From contig JAKZZE010000020.1 in the NCBI GenBank assembly GCA_024220505.1, positions 1-64,000 of the forward strand: DNA of 64,000 nucleotides, read 5' to 3'. The notes under the pieces were generated by a model that saw nothing but the letters and a program-made list of their open reading frames with translations, was not told the origin of the DNA and made no database searches. This document shows positions 1 to 10,969 of this stretch, piece after piece. Each line of letters opens with the position of its first letter. Position 1 is the stretch's first letter. Source of the DNA: Rhizopus arrhizus. Taxonomy: Eukaryota > Mucoromycota > Mucoromycetes > Mucorales > Rhizopodaceae. Position numbers and translations under genes: made by a program.

Positions 1-160
1 CCTAGTGTTGGTTATCACTCCGAAAAGTAACCGGACAACACTGGATTTTACTTTTTCGCGATAGCCGTGACTCTAACTTTAGTTACCGTCATGAAAACTG
101 CCCAAACCATATCACTGAAATTAAGCGGGCAACCACAGGATTTTAGGGTACAACCACTAT
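1..160. repeat. Satellite unit fragment at window edge
   Basis: This stretch matches part of the 422-bp satellite seen at 3.9-5.2 kb. It carries the same AGTGTTGGTTATCACTCCG opening, the same AAGTAACCGGACAACACTGG segment and the same AAGCGGGCAACCACAGGATT end. The first two segments can pair imperfectly (AGTGTTG-GTTA with TAACCGGACAACACT), so the unit may fold into a hairpin. From about 160 to 270 there are short CAACCACAACCACA stretches and no gene. Confidence 0.8.
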
Positions 161-273
161 TTTCTTTGTGTTTGGCGGCGTTGTGCGTCTGTTTCCGTGT
201 TTGCAACCACAACCACATTTTATCAGGGTGCTGTGCCGTTAACTATCACATTTTTGCGCTTTAACTACTGTCA

Positions 274-1614
274 GTGGCGTTATCTGCTGCTTCATCATGT
301 CACCCTAGTATTATTGTTGATCTCCATGATGAAGTAGAAAAAACTCATTCATAAACTGAACAAAATTCTAATCTCGATGAAGCATCTATTTCCATCAATA
401 ACGATGATAATGAAGAATTATTGGAAATAGAAGATTTCGAAGTTGATGAAGAGTTACATCACAGCAACATTTTGCCAGATAATTGGAGCAGAGAGCAAAA
501 TGTTCCCATTATGTCCACAAGAACGTTTTTTTTTAACTTTTCGAACAGAAGATGATTGTATGCAGTAAGTATAAAACCATAACAAAATACTTTCGTATGC
601 AATACTAGTAACTTTGTTTTTCGTTTTGTAAATTACATTTTTATTGAATAATGGAATTTATTATAGACGCAGCACAACTTACTGTTTCAATGGTGCTGAA
701 GGAAGTATTATGTACTTGGAACAAGCGAGAAACATTCCACGTTGGAGATGTAATGGCAAAATAGTAAACCAGGAAACCGGTGAAAAGTGCCGTAATGGAT
801 GTCAAATAGCTGTACAAAATGCTTCCTTTTTTCATCATCGAAACATACCAAGCTATGATACACTATCCATTCTTCACTTTTGGAGTTTAAAAACACGCCG
901 CATGACAATTTCTACCATGGTTGGATGCTCTCCTAAGGCAGTACGTAAAACATTAACAGATTGGTACCAAGTCTTACAAAAAGATTTACAGCAAAACGAC
1001 TGTAAAATTGGAGGCTATGATGTGGATGGAAATCCAATCGTGGTAGAAATTGATGAATCAACGTTTGGAAAAAGATCGTATCATCGTGGACACCGTGTGG
1101 AGGGTGTTTGGGTGGTTGGTGGTGTGGAAACGACACCTGAACGAAAGTATTTCCTTGTTGTGGTGAACAACAGAAACACGGAAACGACGGATACAATTAT
1201 TCAAAATTTTGTTGCAGATGGATCCATAGTACATACAGACTGTTGGCGAACATATGAAAGTATGGTAAACCTTGGAATGAATTTAATACATCGAACTGTC
1301 AACCATAATGTAACACATCGTGATGACGATGTTCATACAAATACAATTGAGGGTAAGAATAAGATTACTATATACAAAGGTTTATAGTTCAAAATCATTC
1401 TAAAATTTCTTTAGGAACTCGGAATGGAATAAAAATGAATGCAACTCCTGCCCTCAGAACGAAGAAAATGGTACCTTGGTTGCTAATTGAGTTGATTTGG
1501 CAAAGGAAGTACCATAACAATATCTTTAACGGTATAATAAGTTGCCTTAAGAACTTTAGCTTCGATCGAGTTCAACGTAATCCAGCCTGGTTAGCAGAAC
1601 TTGCTGCAGAATAA
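274..1614 (+). pseudogene. Merlin (IS1595-like) DDE transposase, copy 1
   Basis: This is the transposase of a Merlin DNA transposon, related to the ISXO2/IS1595 family. The catalytic exon begins after an apparent acceptor near 665 and reads IPRWRCNGKI, then VEIDEST (first Asp), HTDCW (second Asp) and HTNTIEG (Glu). A 62-bp GT-AG intron (1353-1414) lies directly after the catalytic Glu. Splicing it restores the Merlin-typical continuation TRNGIKMNATPALRTKK and an in-frame stop at 1612-1614. The 5' exon, about 274-590, is broken: it has a TAA where copy 2 reads a Leu codon and a TGA near its end. The start codon is unresolved because both copies have GTG at the equivalent place. The catalytic part alone looks intact, but the gene as a whole is dead. 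Family assignment is firm; the 5' exon structure is approximate. Confidence 0.85.
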
Positions 1615-2107
1615 ATAATATTAATAATAAGAAATAAAAATAAAAACGTTTGTTGAAATGTTGTTGTTAATATTATCTGCAGGAAGTATTATAAACACTT
1701 TATGTAAAAAAATAGCCAAAGTGTTAAAATAATCAATTAAACAAAACATATTGCGATAATATTCGTTTTTGTGTGTCTACAACATTAAATACGTTCATTT
1801 TAAAGCGATTAGATGCTGAACCAATAGTCTTAACAAGTTGGATTGTCTAAACAAGTTCGATGGTCTTAACAAGTTGGATTCCAAAAAAATAGTACAGCAT
1901 TGAGCACAATTTCGGTTTTAAACTGTTATGACCAGATTTTGCTGCATAAATCAAGCTTATTACGGAATAGTAATAAAAACGTCAAAACAAAAAAGGGAAT
2001 ACAATGAAGTATGTGCTTCAAGGGATTTGTTCCTGAGAAGAAAACAAGTATTCGATTCAAAAAAAATATTGTACAGAAAAAACGTGAAGAAAATTATATG
2101 TTTCCAT
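1615..2107. other. Merlin 3' flank without genes
   Basis: AT-rich sequence shared almost base for base with 8501-8958 behind Merlin copy 2. It contains a repeated phrase around ACAAGTTGGATT (1836-1882) that is shorter in copy 2. The open frame at 1928-2131 is A-rich, runs into the following solo LTR and is not maintained in copy 2. I see no gene. Confidence 0.6.
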
Positions 2108-2578
2108 TGTTTTAATCGCAAGATTAAGTAAAAAAATTAAACAAAAAACAATAGCAGCAATATAAAATTAAAATCCTTCTTTATTGCAGATTTCTTTATA
2201 TTGCGAAAGGGACTCGCTTTATGGATAAAAAGTTGGCATCTATTTATATTCTTTGTGAGCGTAGATATAAAAGATATAGACTCGGTCACGATGTCGTGCT
2301 GAAGAACCAATGATTAAGCAAAAGCGTGTCGATGTTCTAATATATGCATCTGAAGTTGAACAATAGAAATAAAAACCAGTCAATTAACTTTGATCTAATT
2401 ACTTTTGGGGTTGACAATTGATTATACTCTCTAGGATGACAGATATTGATCTTATTGTTCTAAATTTGGAAAAGTGTGGAATTGTTCAATCATAGTTTAA
2501 TCTTTTTGTGTATCGTTATTTATTTTAATACAACTGATATCATATAGAAAATAACTATGTTTACAACAACCATAATAA
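2108..2578 (-). mobile_element. Solo LTR, family A (copy 1)
   Basis: A 471-bp TG...CA unit that begins TGTTTTAATCGCAAG and ends GTTTACAACA. The same unit recurs at 8959-9420, 38534-39005 and 50327-50786, the last with a perfect 5-bp target duplication. The minus strand carries TATAAATAG, which suggests that sense is minus. Flanks TCCAT and ACCAT are an imperfect duplication, consistent with an old insertion. Merlin copy 2 has the same LTR at the same position. Confidence 0.85.
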
Positions 2579-3311
2579 AGTATAATATCAATAAGCCTTT
2601 TTCTAAAGTATTATACGGCTCCTTATAATCCTCAACACCAAATAATAAAACTAAAAAGAAATAAACTGATATCGTTATTGGTTTTTCAAATAGAATATTT
2701 TTAATTTCGTTAATTTTACTAATAGGAGTAGGTCTTTTTGCTTCAAGTATTTTTTGACTAATTATTAATCAACCATAATTTAAGAAATTCTAGTATTCAT
2801 TTGTTAAAATTTGATATTCTCTTAGTAAATTATCCTTAATATTGACAATATCCATTTTTTTATTTAGCAAAATTTAATCTTGTATATTAAGATAAAAATA
2901 AAGTGCTCATTTCTCATCATTATACAGTAATAGGTAATAGATAGATATATATGATTATTGTAGCACTTTTATTTTTAATAAAAGTCCACATTTTCTTTGT
3001 ATATCCACAGTTTTGATATTTTATTAACTTTCATTACGAATAAAAAACGATTACTATAAAATAAAGTCATCGTTAAGAAGTCAATTATTAAATAATGCAT
3101 GAAAAGCAACATTTTATTTTTGCTTTCTCCTAAAAAAGATATAAATTTGATATAAAATCCGACATCAATGGAACGAAGAAAAACTTCAGACGTTATAAGC
3201 AATTGCATAATGAGCTTTAAGCAGGTTACATCTTATCTTTTCTCACAAAGAGACCAGAGCAGAAGATCGCGTATTACCTTCTAGTACAATCACTGGAACC
3301 TTTCTAATCAT
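2579..3311. other. Non-coding flank shared with copy 2
   Basis: AT-rich sequence that aligns with 9421-10143 and, more loosely, with 11880-12000 plus 12920-13550. I see no open frame that is kept between the copies and no recognisable gene. It is probably the body of an old non-autonomous repeat that ends in the tRNA-like segment near 3.74 kb. Confidence 0.5.
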
Positions 3312-3652
3312 TGTCATGTTTTGACATGTCAATAAGATACAGTCTTATCATTCTGGACTAAATCTTTACAAATGAGTTTGAATAAGAATAGATCCTGATA
3401 ATTATCACTGCCCTAAACAGCCAAGTTTCACTTTCATCTCAACAGTTGATTATTAACATCAGTCTATAAAATTTTTCTTATACATGTCAAATCATATCGG
3501 TCGTAACTATTTTTGTCATCTAATCTCAGGTCTTGCTCAACTAATATAAATAGCCTTGAAATCTTTCTTTAATAAAAGTATTGGACTTTAGAACTATTGT
3601 TCGGTTTCGTTAATTCTTCTTTATCTTATTTTTGAATACTTAAAACACTTCA
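3312..3652 (+). mobile_element. Solo LTR, family B (copy 1)
   Basis: A 341-bp TG...CA unit, TGTCATGTTTTGACATG to AAAACACTTCA, flanked by a perfect 5-bp duplication ATCAT (3307-3311 and 3653-3657). The paralogous segment at 10141-10150 has the uninterrupted site CTAATCATAA with a single ATCAT, so this is a filled/empty site pair. TATAAATAG followed by AATAAAAG on the plus strand suggests plus sense. The same LTR lies in the opposite orientation at 12045-12385. Confidence 0.93.
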
Positions 3653-3740
3653 ATCATAATATGCCGAAACAAATTTTGCCGGTCAAACATTTTTATATTC
3701 TGTACTGAATGTTTCCAAGTTCCGTTCAATGTTAGACTTC

Positions 3741-3805
3741 TGTTTGACCAATTAGCAACATTACGGTCATGCCAGCTATTAGGAGATAATTCGAATCCAG
3801 TAGCC
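3741..3805 (+). repeat. tRNA-like SINE head, copy 1
   Basis: Aligns with 10236-10297 and 13625-13690. It contains an A-box-like TGACCAATTAG and a B-box-like ATTCGAATCC about 35 bp later, the spacing of an internal Pol III promoter. It cannot be a working tRNA because the T stem does not pair. A tRNA-derived SINE head is the best reading; this copy is the most diverged of the three. Confidence 0.5.
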
Positions 3806-3887
3806 GACATCAACCATACCTCCATGCAATAAGGCGGTTTTTCACCATTTCGCGATGGATGGGGTGCAGTTAGTGTTTCTACCACAA

Positions 3888-5165
3888 TTCTGAAATTAAG
3901 CGGGCAACCACAGGATTTTAGGGTATAACCTTAGAAATAATCAGAGATCCAAGCTTAACTTTAGTCATAGGCCAAATTTTAGCTATAAGCCTATCCATAG
4001 GCACAAAAATAGTGGGTTATGTGTGAAAATCACTTTGTATGATTTATAGAGCAAATGGGGTGCACTTAGTGTTGGTTATCACTCCGCTTAACTTTAGTCA
4101 TAGGCCCAATTTTAGCTATAAGCCTAGCCATAGGCACCAAAATAGTGGGCTATATGCAAAAATCACTTTATACCATTTATAGAGCAAATGGGGTGCGCCT
4201 AGTGTTCGTTATTACTCCGAAACGTAACCGGCCAACACTGAATTTCATATTTTTGCTATAGCCGTGATTCTAACTTTAGTTATCGTCATGAAAAGTGCTC
4301 CAACCACAACTCGGAAATTAAGCGGGCAACCACAGGATTTTGGGGTTTAACCATGCAAATAATCAGAGATCCAAGCTTAACTTTAGTCATAGGCCAAATT
4401 TTAGCTATAAGCCTATCCATAGGCATAGACATAGTGGGCTATATGTGAAAATCACTTTGTGTGATTTATAGAGCAAATGGGGTGCACTTAGTGTTGGTTA
4501 TCACTCCGCTTAACTTTAGCCATAAGCCAAATTTTAGCTATAAGCCTAGCCATAGGCACGAAAATAGTCGGCTATGTGTAAAAATCAGTTTATACCATTT
4601 ATAGAGCAAATGGGGTGCACCTAGTGTTCGTTATTACTCCGAAACGTAACCGGCCAACACTGAACTTTATTTTTTGGCCATAGCCGTGACTCTAACTTTA
4701 GTTACCGTCAAGAAAAGTGCTCCAACCACAACTCCAAAATTAAGCGGGCAACCACAGGATTTTGGGGTTTAACCATGCAAATAATCAGAGATTTCAGCTT
4801 AACTTTAGCGATATGCCAAATTTTAGCTATAAGCCTATCCATAGGCGTAAACATAGTGAGCTATGTGTAAAAATGGCTTTATCGCATTTATAGAGCAAAT
4901 GGGGTGCACTTAGTGTTGATTATCACTCCGCTTAACTTTAGCCATAGGCCTAAATATAGTGAGCTAGGTGTAGAAATCGCTTTATCTCGTTTATATACGC
5001 AATGGGGTGCGCCTAGTGTTGGTTATCACTCCGAAAAATAACCGGACAACACTGGATTTTAGTTTTTCGCTATAGCCGTGACTCTAACTTTAGTTATCGT
5101 CATGAAAAGTGCCCTAACCACAACTCTGAAATTAAGCGGGCAACCACAGGATTTTAGGGTACAAC
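3888..5165. repeat. 422-bp satellite, three tandem units
   Basis: The anchor AAGCTTAACTTTAG (last copy CAGCTTAACTTTAG) recurs at 3951, 4373 and 4795, a period of 422 bp. Each unit contains two diverged sub-blocks of the kind CTTAACTTTAG...TATAAGCCTA...CATAGGC, then GGGGTGC, AGTGTT, and the closing AAGCGGGCAACCACAGGATT. Short palindromes of the type CCTAtcCATAGG recur. The third unit is shortened in its second sub-block and runs into the TTC microsatellite. No coding content. Confidence 0.92.
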
Positions 5166-5198
5166 CACAACCACAATTGTGTTTCGTTTTTTTTTTTT

Positions 5199-5257
5199 TC
5201 TTCTTCTTCTTCTTCTTCTTCTTCTTCTTCTTCTTCTTCTTCTTCTTCTTCTTCTTC
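5199..5257. repeat. TTC/GAA microsatellite
   Basis: About twenty uninterrupted TTC triplets follow a run of T. The tract sits inside the satellite, right after its AACCACAACCACAATTGTG phrase. All apparent open frames over it (poly-Phe, poly-Leu, poly-Glu, poly-Lys) are artefacts of the triplet repeat. Confidence 0.97.
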
Positions 5258-5319
5258 CCAACCATAACCACAAGATAAACTTGTCTGTAAAAAAAAAACA
5301 AAACACTTTATCTCGTTTA

Positions 5320-5495
5320 TGTACCCAATGGGGTGCACCTAGTGTTCGTTATCACTCCGAAAAGTAACCGGCCAGCACTGAATTTCATATTTTTGCTATA
5401 GCCGTGACTCTAACTTTCGTTAATGTCATGTAAAGTGCCCTAACCACAACTCTGAAATTAAGCGGGTAACCACAGGATTTTGGGCTTTAACCACC
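5320..5495. repeat. Satellite half-unit before Merlin copy 2
   Basis: Carries the second half of the satellite unit (GGGGTGCACCTAGTGTTCG, the AAGTAACCGGCCAGCACTG arm, AGCGGGTAACCACAGGATT) and joins directly to the 5' exon of Merlin copy 2. The equivalent join for copy 1 lies near 150-270, with extra CAACCACA-type sequence between. Confidence 0.8.
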
Positions 5496-5986
5496 GTCTG
5501 TGTCGTTATCTGTTGCTTCATCAACTAACCCTGTTATTATTGTTGATCACCATGATGAAGTACAGAAAACACATTTATCAACTGAACAAAATACAAATTT
5601 GGATGAAGCATTTATTTCCATCAATAACGATCATAATGAGGAATTATTGGAAATAGAAGATCTTGAAGTTGATGAAGAGTTACATCACAGTACCATTTTG
5701 CCAGATAAGTGGAGCAGAGAGCAAAATGTCCCCATTATGTCCACAAGAACGTTTTTTTTTAACTTTTGGAACAGAAGAAGCGTGTAAGCAGTAAGTATAA
5801 AAGTATAACAAAATACTCTTGTATACAATATTGGTAACTCTATTTTTTTTATAAAGTGGATTTTTTATTAATAATGGAATTTATTATGGAGGCAACATTG
5901 TTTACCATTGCAATGGTGCTGAAGGAAGTATTACCTACATGGAACAAACAAGAACTACTAAACATTGGAGATGTAATGACATGATA

Positions 5987-7644
5987 CAGTGACCCGCAAA
6001 ACTGTCACAATGTTTCGTAATTTTCTCTTCTAGGGCTTGTATCACCATAGTTGTTAAGCTAATGTACACCTTATTGTATATCATTCGATAGCCAAAATCT
6101 TGTAATACCAAAAAATGTAAAACTAAAACAAATTAAAACAGCGCAGACGGAGATAGAGGGGATAGAAAACAAGCGGTGCATTGGGACAGTTTTGCGGCAC
6201 TTTTGAAAAAAAAACAAAATGGTTTATTTATTTGACATTAATAGTCAGTCCAGCGTCCTTTATTCTTGATACATTGCTTTATACGCTTAGGCATTGTTTC
6301 TATGACTTTTTGGCACTCTTCCGGCTTCATTAAGTCGTACCAAACTTTAGTTACTCGTTCGTATAGTTCATTCATGCCTTTTGGTGCTGTTTCATAATCA
6401 TTCAACCTTCTCTTTAACAATGGCCACATATTTTCAATTGGGTTTAAGTCAGGGGACTGTGCTGGCCACTCTAGGATGTTGTAGGATTGCTGTTCAAAGT
6501 ATTCTTTGACTAATTTGGACGTATGTTTAGGATCATTGTCGTGTTGGAAAATCACCTGATGTCTTTCTAGCCCTAGCTTATTGGTTCCATACTCAATCGT
6601 ACGCTCCAGTTCATCCTCTAAAATCTCTTTGTACAGTGTTTTATCCATATTACCATTGATTTTGCACATCCCACCAACCCCAGCATAGGTAATGGCACCC
6701 TACAGCATGATATTGCCTCCACCGTGTTTAACGGTCATCTTCACGTGATGGGATTTCAGGCTTTCTCCGGATCAAATCCAAGTCCATGTGCGTCCACCAG
6801 AGTCAAATCTATTGATTTTCGTCTCCCCTGACCAAACAACGGGTTTCCAGTCATCTATTGTCCAGTCCTTGTGAGCCATACACCATGAAAGTCTCTTACG
6901 GATGTTTTTCGCACTAAGCAAAGACTTCTTTGGCTTCCCAATCGCACCAAGACCGACCTTATGGAGGGTTCCGCACACGTTTTCCGCACTTACTTTTCTT
7001 CCAGTGTCTTTTTCTAGCTCCTTAGCCACCTTTGTTGCACTGGATATGCGGCTTTTGGTCACTTGGCGCACACAATAGCGTTCATCAGCCGCAGATAGTA
7101 ACTTGGGTCGACCGCCTTTTGGCTTTCCAAGTCCAAAGCAATGGGTTTTTTTCGGAGTCTCCCAACAGTACTCTTACTTAAGCTAGCAATCCTTTCCACT
7201 TCTCGAACCGACTTACTTTGTTTAAGTAAAGAAATTGCTTAAACAACTGTATCTTGAGAGACTTGTTTCATGTTGAGATATAATGAGCGAGTAATAAATC
7301 AGTAGGAGTTCAAAACTTCAGCAGTGAGTAAAGTTCGACTTAGAGACATACAATGCACATTTGTAAGAAGCTTGGTACATCTATACAAATTGTGGGTCAC
7401 TATTTCATCGTTTTTTGTTTTTTTTCAAAAGTGCCGCAAAACTGTCGCAATGCACCGCTTGTTTTCTATCCCCTCTATCTCCGTCTGCGCTGTTTTAATT
7501 TATTTTTGCTTTACATTTTTTGGTATTACAAGATTTTGGCTATCGAATGATATACAATAAGGTGTACATTAGCTTAACAGCTATGGTGCTACAAGCCCTA
7601 GAAGAGAAAATTACGAAACATTGGGACAGTTTTGCGGGTCACTG
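5987..7644 (-). mobile_element. Tc1-like element I with 233-bp inverted repeats
   Basis: The element begins CAGTGACCCGCAAAACTGTC and ends with its inverse, flanked by TA at 5985-5986 and 7645-7646, the Tc1/mariner target duplication. The terminal inverted repeats are about 233 bp (5987-6219 and 7412-7644) and nearly identical. Each has, at its inner end, an inverted and slightly diverged copy of its own tip (GACAGTTTTGCGGCACTTTT), so each repeat is itself bounded by inverted sites. It lies in the second exon of Merlin copy 2. Confidence 0.95.
6238..7271 (-). pseudogene. Tc1-like DD34E transposase, broken
   Basis: Read on the minus strand from an ATG at 7271 (MKQVSQDTVV). A helix-turn-helix-type N-terminus (VREVERIASLSKSTVGRL) is followed by GRPKLLS and the catalytic domain: WSGETKIN, FQHDNDPKHTS and SPDLNPIENMW. 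The 34-residue spacing between the second Asp and the Glu is that of Tc1. Lesions: a stop at codon 11, a frameshift in an A run near 7145, Gly in place of the first catalytic Asp (GET for DET), a TGA near 6773 and a TAG near 6701 where Trp is expected. The copy cannot encode an active enzyme. Confidence 0.93.
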
Positions 7645-8500
7645 TAGTTAATCAGGAAACCGGTGAAAAATGTTGCAATGGACGTCAAATAGCTGTACGA
7701 AATGCTTCCTTTTTTGGTCATCGAAACTTATCAAGCTATGATACACTATCCATTCTTTACTTTTGGAGCTTAAAAACACGCCGCATGACAATTTCTACCA
7801 TCGTTGGATGCTCTCCTAAGGCAGTACCTAAAACATTAACAGATTGGTACCAAGTCTTACAAAAAGATTTACAGCAAAACGACTGTAAAATTGGAGGCTA
7901 TGATGTGGATGGAAATCCAATCGTGGTAGAAATTGATGAATCAACGTTTGGAAAAAGATCGTATCATCGTGGACACCGTGTGAAGGGTGTTTGGGTGGTT
8001 GGTGGTGGTGTGAAAAAGACACCTGAACGAAAGTACTTTCTTGTTCTACTTAATAACAGAAACACGGAAACGATGGATACAATTATTCAAAATATTGTTG
8101 CAGATGGATCCATAGTACATACAGACTGTTGGCAAACATATGAAAGTATGGTAAACCTTGGAATGAATCTAATACATCGAACTGTCAACCATAATGTAAC
8201 ATTTCGTGAAGGAAATCGGCATACCAACACTACCGAGAGTAAGAATAAGATTACTATATACAAAGGTTTATAGTTCAAAATCATTCTAAAATTTCTTTAG
8301 GAACTTGGAATGGAAAAAAAATGAATGCAACTCCTGCCCTCAGAACAAAGAAAATGATACCTTGGTTGCTTATTGAATTTATTTGGCAAAGAAAGCACCA
8401 TAACAATATCTTTAACGGTATAATAAGTTGCCTTAAGAACTTTAGCATCGATCGAGTTCAACGTAATCCTGCCTGGTTAGCAGAACTTGCTGCAGAATAA

Positions 8501-8958
8501 ATAATATTAATAATAAGAAATAAAAATAAAAACGTTTGTTGAAATGTTGTTGTTAATATTATCTGCAGGAAGTATTATAGATACTTTATGAAAAAAAAAT
8601 AGCCAAAGTGTTAAAATAATCAATTAAACAAAACATATTGCGATAATATTCGTTTTTGTGCGTCTACAACATTAAATACGCTCATTCTAAAACGATTAGA
8701 TGCTGAACCAATAGCCCTAACAAGTTGGATTCCAAAAAAATAGTACAGTATTGAGCACAATTTCGGTTTTAAACTGTTATGATCAGATTTTGCTGCATAA
8801 ATTAAGCTTATTACAGAATAGTAATAAAAACTTCAAAACAAAAAAGGGAATACAATGAAGTATGTGCTTCAAGGGATTTGTTCCTGAGAAGAAAACAAGT
8901 ATTCGATTCAAAAAAAATATTGTACAGAAAAAACGTGAAGAAAATTATATGTTTCCAT
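8501..8958. other. Merlin 3' flank, copy 2
   Basis: Near-identical to 1615-2107 except for the loss of one of the GTTGGATT phrases and scattered substitutions. No gene is visible. Confidence 0.6.
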
Positions 8959-9420
8959 TGTTTTAATCGCAAGATTTAGTAAAAAAATTAAACAAAAAAA
9001 ACAATAGCAGCAATATAAAATTAAAATCCTTCTTTATTGCAGATTTCTTTATATTGCGAAAGGACCTCGCTTTATGGATAAAAATTTGGCATCTATTTAT
9101 ATTCTTTGTGAGTGTAGATATAAAAGATATAGACTCGGTCACGATGTCATGCTGAAGAACCAATGATTAAGCTAAAGCTTGTCGATGTTCTAATATATGC
9201 ATCTGAAATTGAACAATAGAAATAATAACCAGTCAATTAACTTTGATCTAATTACTTTTGGGGTCGACAATTGATTAGACTCTCTAGGATGACAGATATT
9301 GATCTTATTGTTCTAAATTTGGAAAAGTGTGGAATTGTTCAATAATAGTTTAATCTTTTGTGTATCGTTATTTATTTTAATACAACTGATATCATATAGA
9401 AAATAACTATGTTTACAACA
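8959..9420 (-). mobile_element. Solo LTR, family A (copy 2)
   Basis: The same 462-bp TG...CA unit as at 2108-2578, in the same place relative to Merlin (left flank GTTTCCAT in both). Because the position is shared, the insertion preceded the duplication that made the two Merlin segments. The open frame 8963-9163 on the minus strand is inside the LTR and is not a gene. Confidence 0.85.
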
Positions 9421-10235
9421 ATCATAATAAAGTATAATATCAATAAGCCTTTTTCTAAAGTATTTTATGGCTCCTTATAATCCTCAACACCAAATAATAC
9501 AACTAAAAAGAAATAAACTGATATTGTTATTGGTTTTTCAAATAGAATATTTTTAATTTTGTTAATTTTACAAATAGGAGTAAGTCTTTTTGCTCCAAGT
9601 ATTTTTTTGACTAACTATTAATCAACCATAATTTAAGAATTTCTAGTATTCATTTGTTAAAATTTGATATTCTCTTAGTAAGTTATCCTTAACATTGATG
9701 GTTTCCATTTTTTTATTTACTAAAATTCAGTCTTGTACATTAAGATAAAAATACGAGTGATAATTGTTTATCGTTATACAGTAAAAAGTAATAGATGGAT
9801 GTATATGATTATTTTATCATTTTGACTTTTAATAAAAGTCCACAATTTTGGTGCTTTGTTAACTTTCATTACAAATAAAAAATGATTACTATAAAACAAA
9901 ATCATCATCAAGAAGGCAATTATTCCATGATGCATGAAAAAGCAACTTTTTATTATAGCTTTCTTCTAAAAAAAACATATAAATTTGATATCAAATCTGA
10001 CATCGATCGAAGGAAGAAAAACCCTATACCTTATAAGCTATTACATAATGAGCTTAAGCAGGTTACATCTTACCTTTTCTCACAAAGAGATCAGAACGCA
10101 AGAGTGCATATTGCTTTCCGTTACAATCACTGGAATCCTTCTAATCATAATATGCAAAAATAAATTTTGTTGGCCAAAAATGTTTCAAATATTATACTGA
10201 ATGTTCTCCAGTTCATTCCTCGACTTGACTATTTT
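9421..10235. other. Non-coding flank with empty LTR site
   Basis: Aligns with 2579-3740 but lacks solo LTR B. The intact target ATCAT is at 10144-10148. Open frames at 9882-10163 and 9985-10200 are not preserved in the other copies. I see no gene. Confidence 0.6.
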
Positions 10236-10297
10236 TTGACCTAGTGGCAACGCTACGGTGATGCTAGCCATTAGGCGAAAGTTCGAATCCAGTAGCC
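10236..10297 (+). repeat. tRNA-like SINE head, copy 2
   Basis: The best preserved of three copies. TGACCTAGTGG is an A-box-like motif, GCTA...TAGC could form an anticodon-type stem, and AGTTCGAATCC is a near-consensus B box about 35 bp later. A 3' part common to all copies (GATGGGGTGC...TGTTTCTACCACAA) follows and passes into satellite sequence. Pol III SINE origin is an inference from box spacing. Confidence 0.55.
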
Positions 10298-10349
10298 AAT
10301 ATTAATCTTTCTTCCATACTGTTAGGTGGTTTTGCTCCATTTAGCGATG

Positions 10350-10640
10350 GATGGGGTGCGGCTAGTGTTTCTACCACAATTCTGAAATTAAGCGGGCAAC
10401 CACAGGATTTTGGGGTTTAACCACAACCACATTTGTGTTTCAGTTTTTTTTTTTTTTCTCTCTCTCTCTGATTTACAACCAAAACCACAATGATGTTTGT
10501 GTTTTGTGTTACTTTGTATTTCTTGGCTGTCATAGCCACAACCACAATTTGATGTGTTTTGCGTTTGTGTTGGTAATCAAAGCATTTTGCCCTTCAACCA
10601 CAATCGTGTTGTTTGTGTGTTAGCCTATCCATTACTTTAA
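10350..10640. repeat. Satellite end and CAACCACA-rich tract
   Basis: Starts with the satellite closing phrase AAGCGGGCAACCACAGGATT (10388-10407), then a poly-T/CT tract and several ACAACCACAA-type phrases alternating with their near-complements such as TTTGTGTTT. Low complexity with local hairpin potential. No gene. Confidence 0.6.
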
Positions 10641-10969
10641 TCTATCGTTATATTCACTGTCACAATTACTCTGTGTGGTAAAGAGAGCTGACTACAATTA
10701 ATATCATTTTACTTTAAACTTAGTATAAAGTAAAAATTAGTCTCAAAAGTACTCAAACTAATTCTGGATATCTGTTATTATTTTTTCATAAATAATTGTA
10801 ACTATCATACAACACTCCTTTTGGTTCTTCCATGTCTTTTTGGCTTCTGTTCTCCTCCGGATTCCCTCGGTTTCCTGTGCCGAAATTAGTGTATTGCAAC
10901 ACACTAACGAAATTATTCCCATCTTCTCTTGGCCTGGACTTTTTCTCGCCACTGTAACTGACTACCATC

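Larger units (their letters stand above)
5500..8500 (+). pseudogene. Merlin transposase, copy 2, split by a Tc1 element
   Basis: Paralogue of the copy at 274-1614. The 5' exon is open from about 5500 to 5784, then meets TAA just before the presumed donor at about 5791. The second exon starts near 5886 and is cut at 5985/5986 by the Tc1 element 5987-7644. Coding resumes at 7647 with the catalytic region (VEIDEST, HTDCW, HTNTTE). A 62-bp intron occupies 8239-8300, and the last exon runs to TAA at 8498-8500, with the same C-terminal sequence as copy 1. The equivalent of NTIEG here reads NTTER after splicing. The Tc1 insertion and the 5' nonsense codon make it non-functional. Confidence 0.87.

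Noticed and set aside
5059..5367. Several open frames rich in Phe, Leu, Glu or Lys
   Set aside because: They are readings of one TTC triplet tract with short flanks in satellite DNA.
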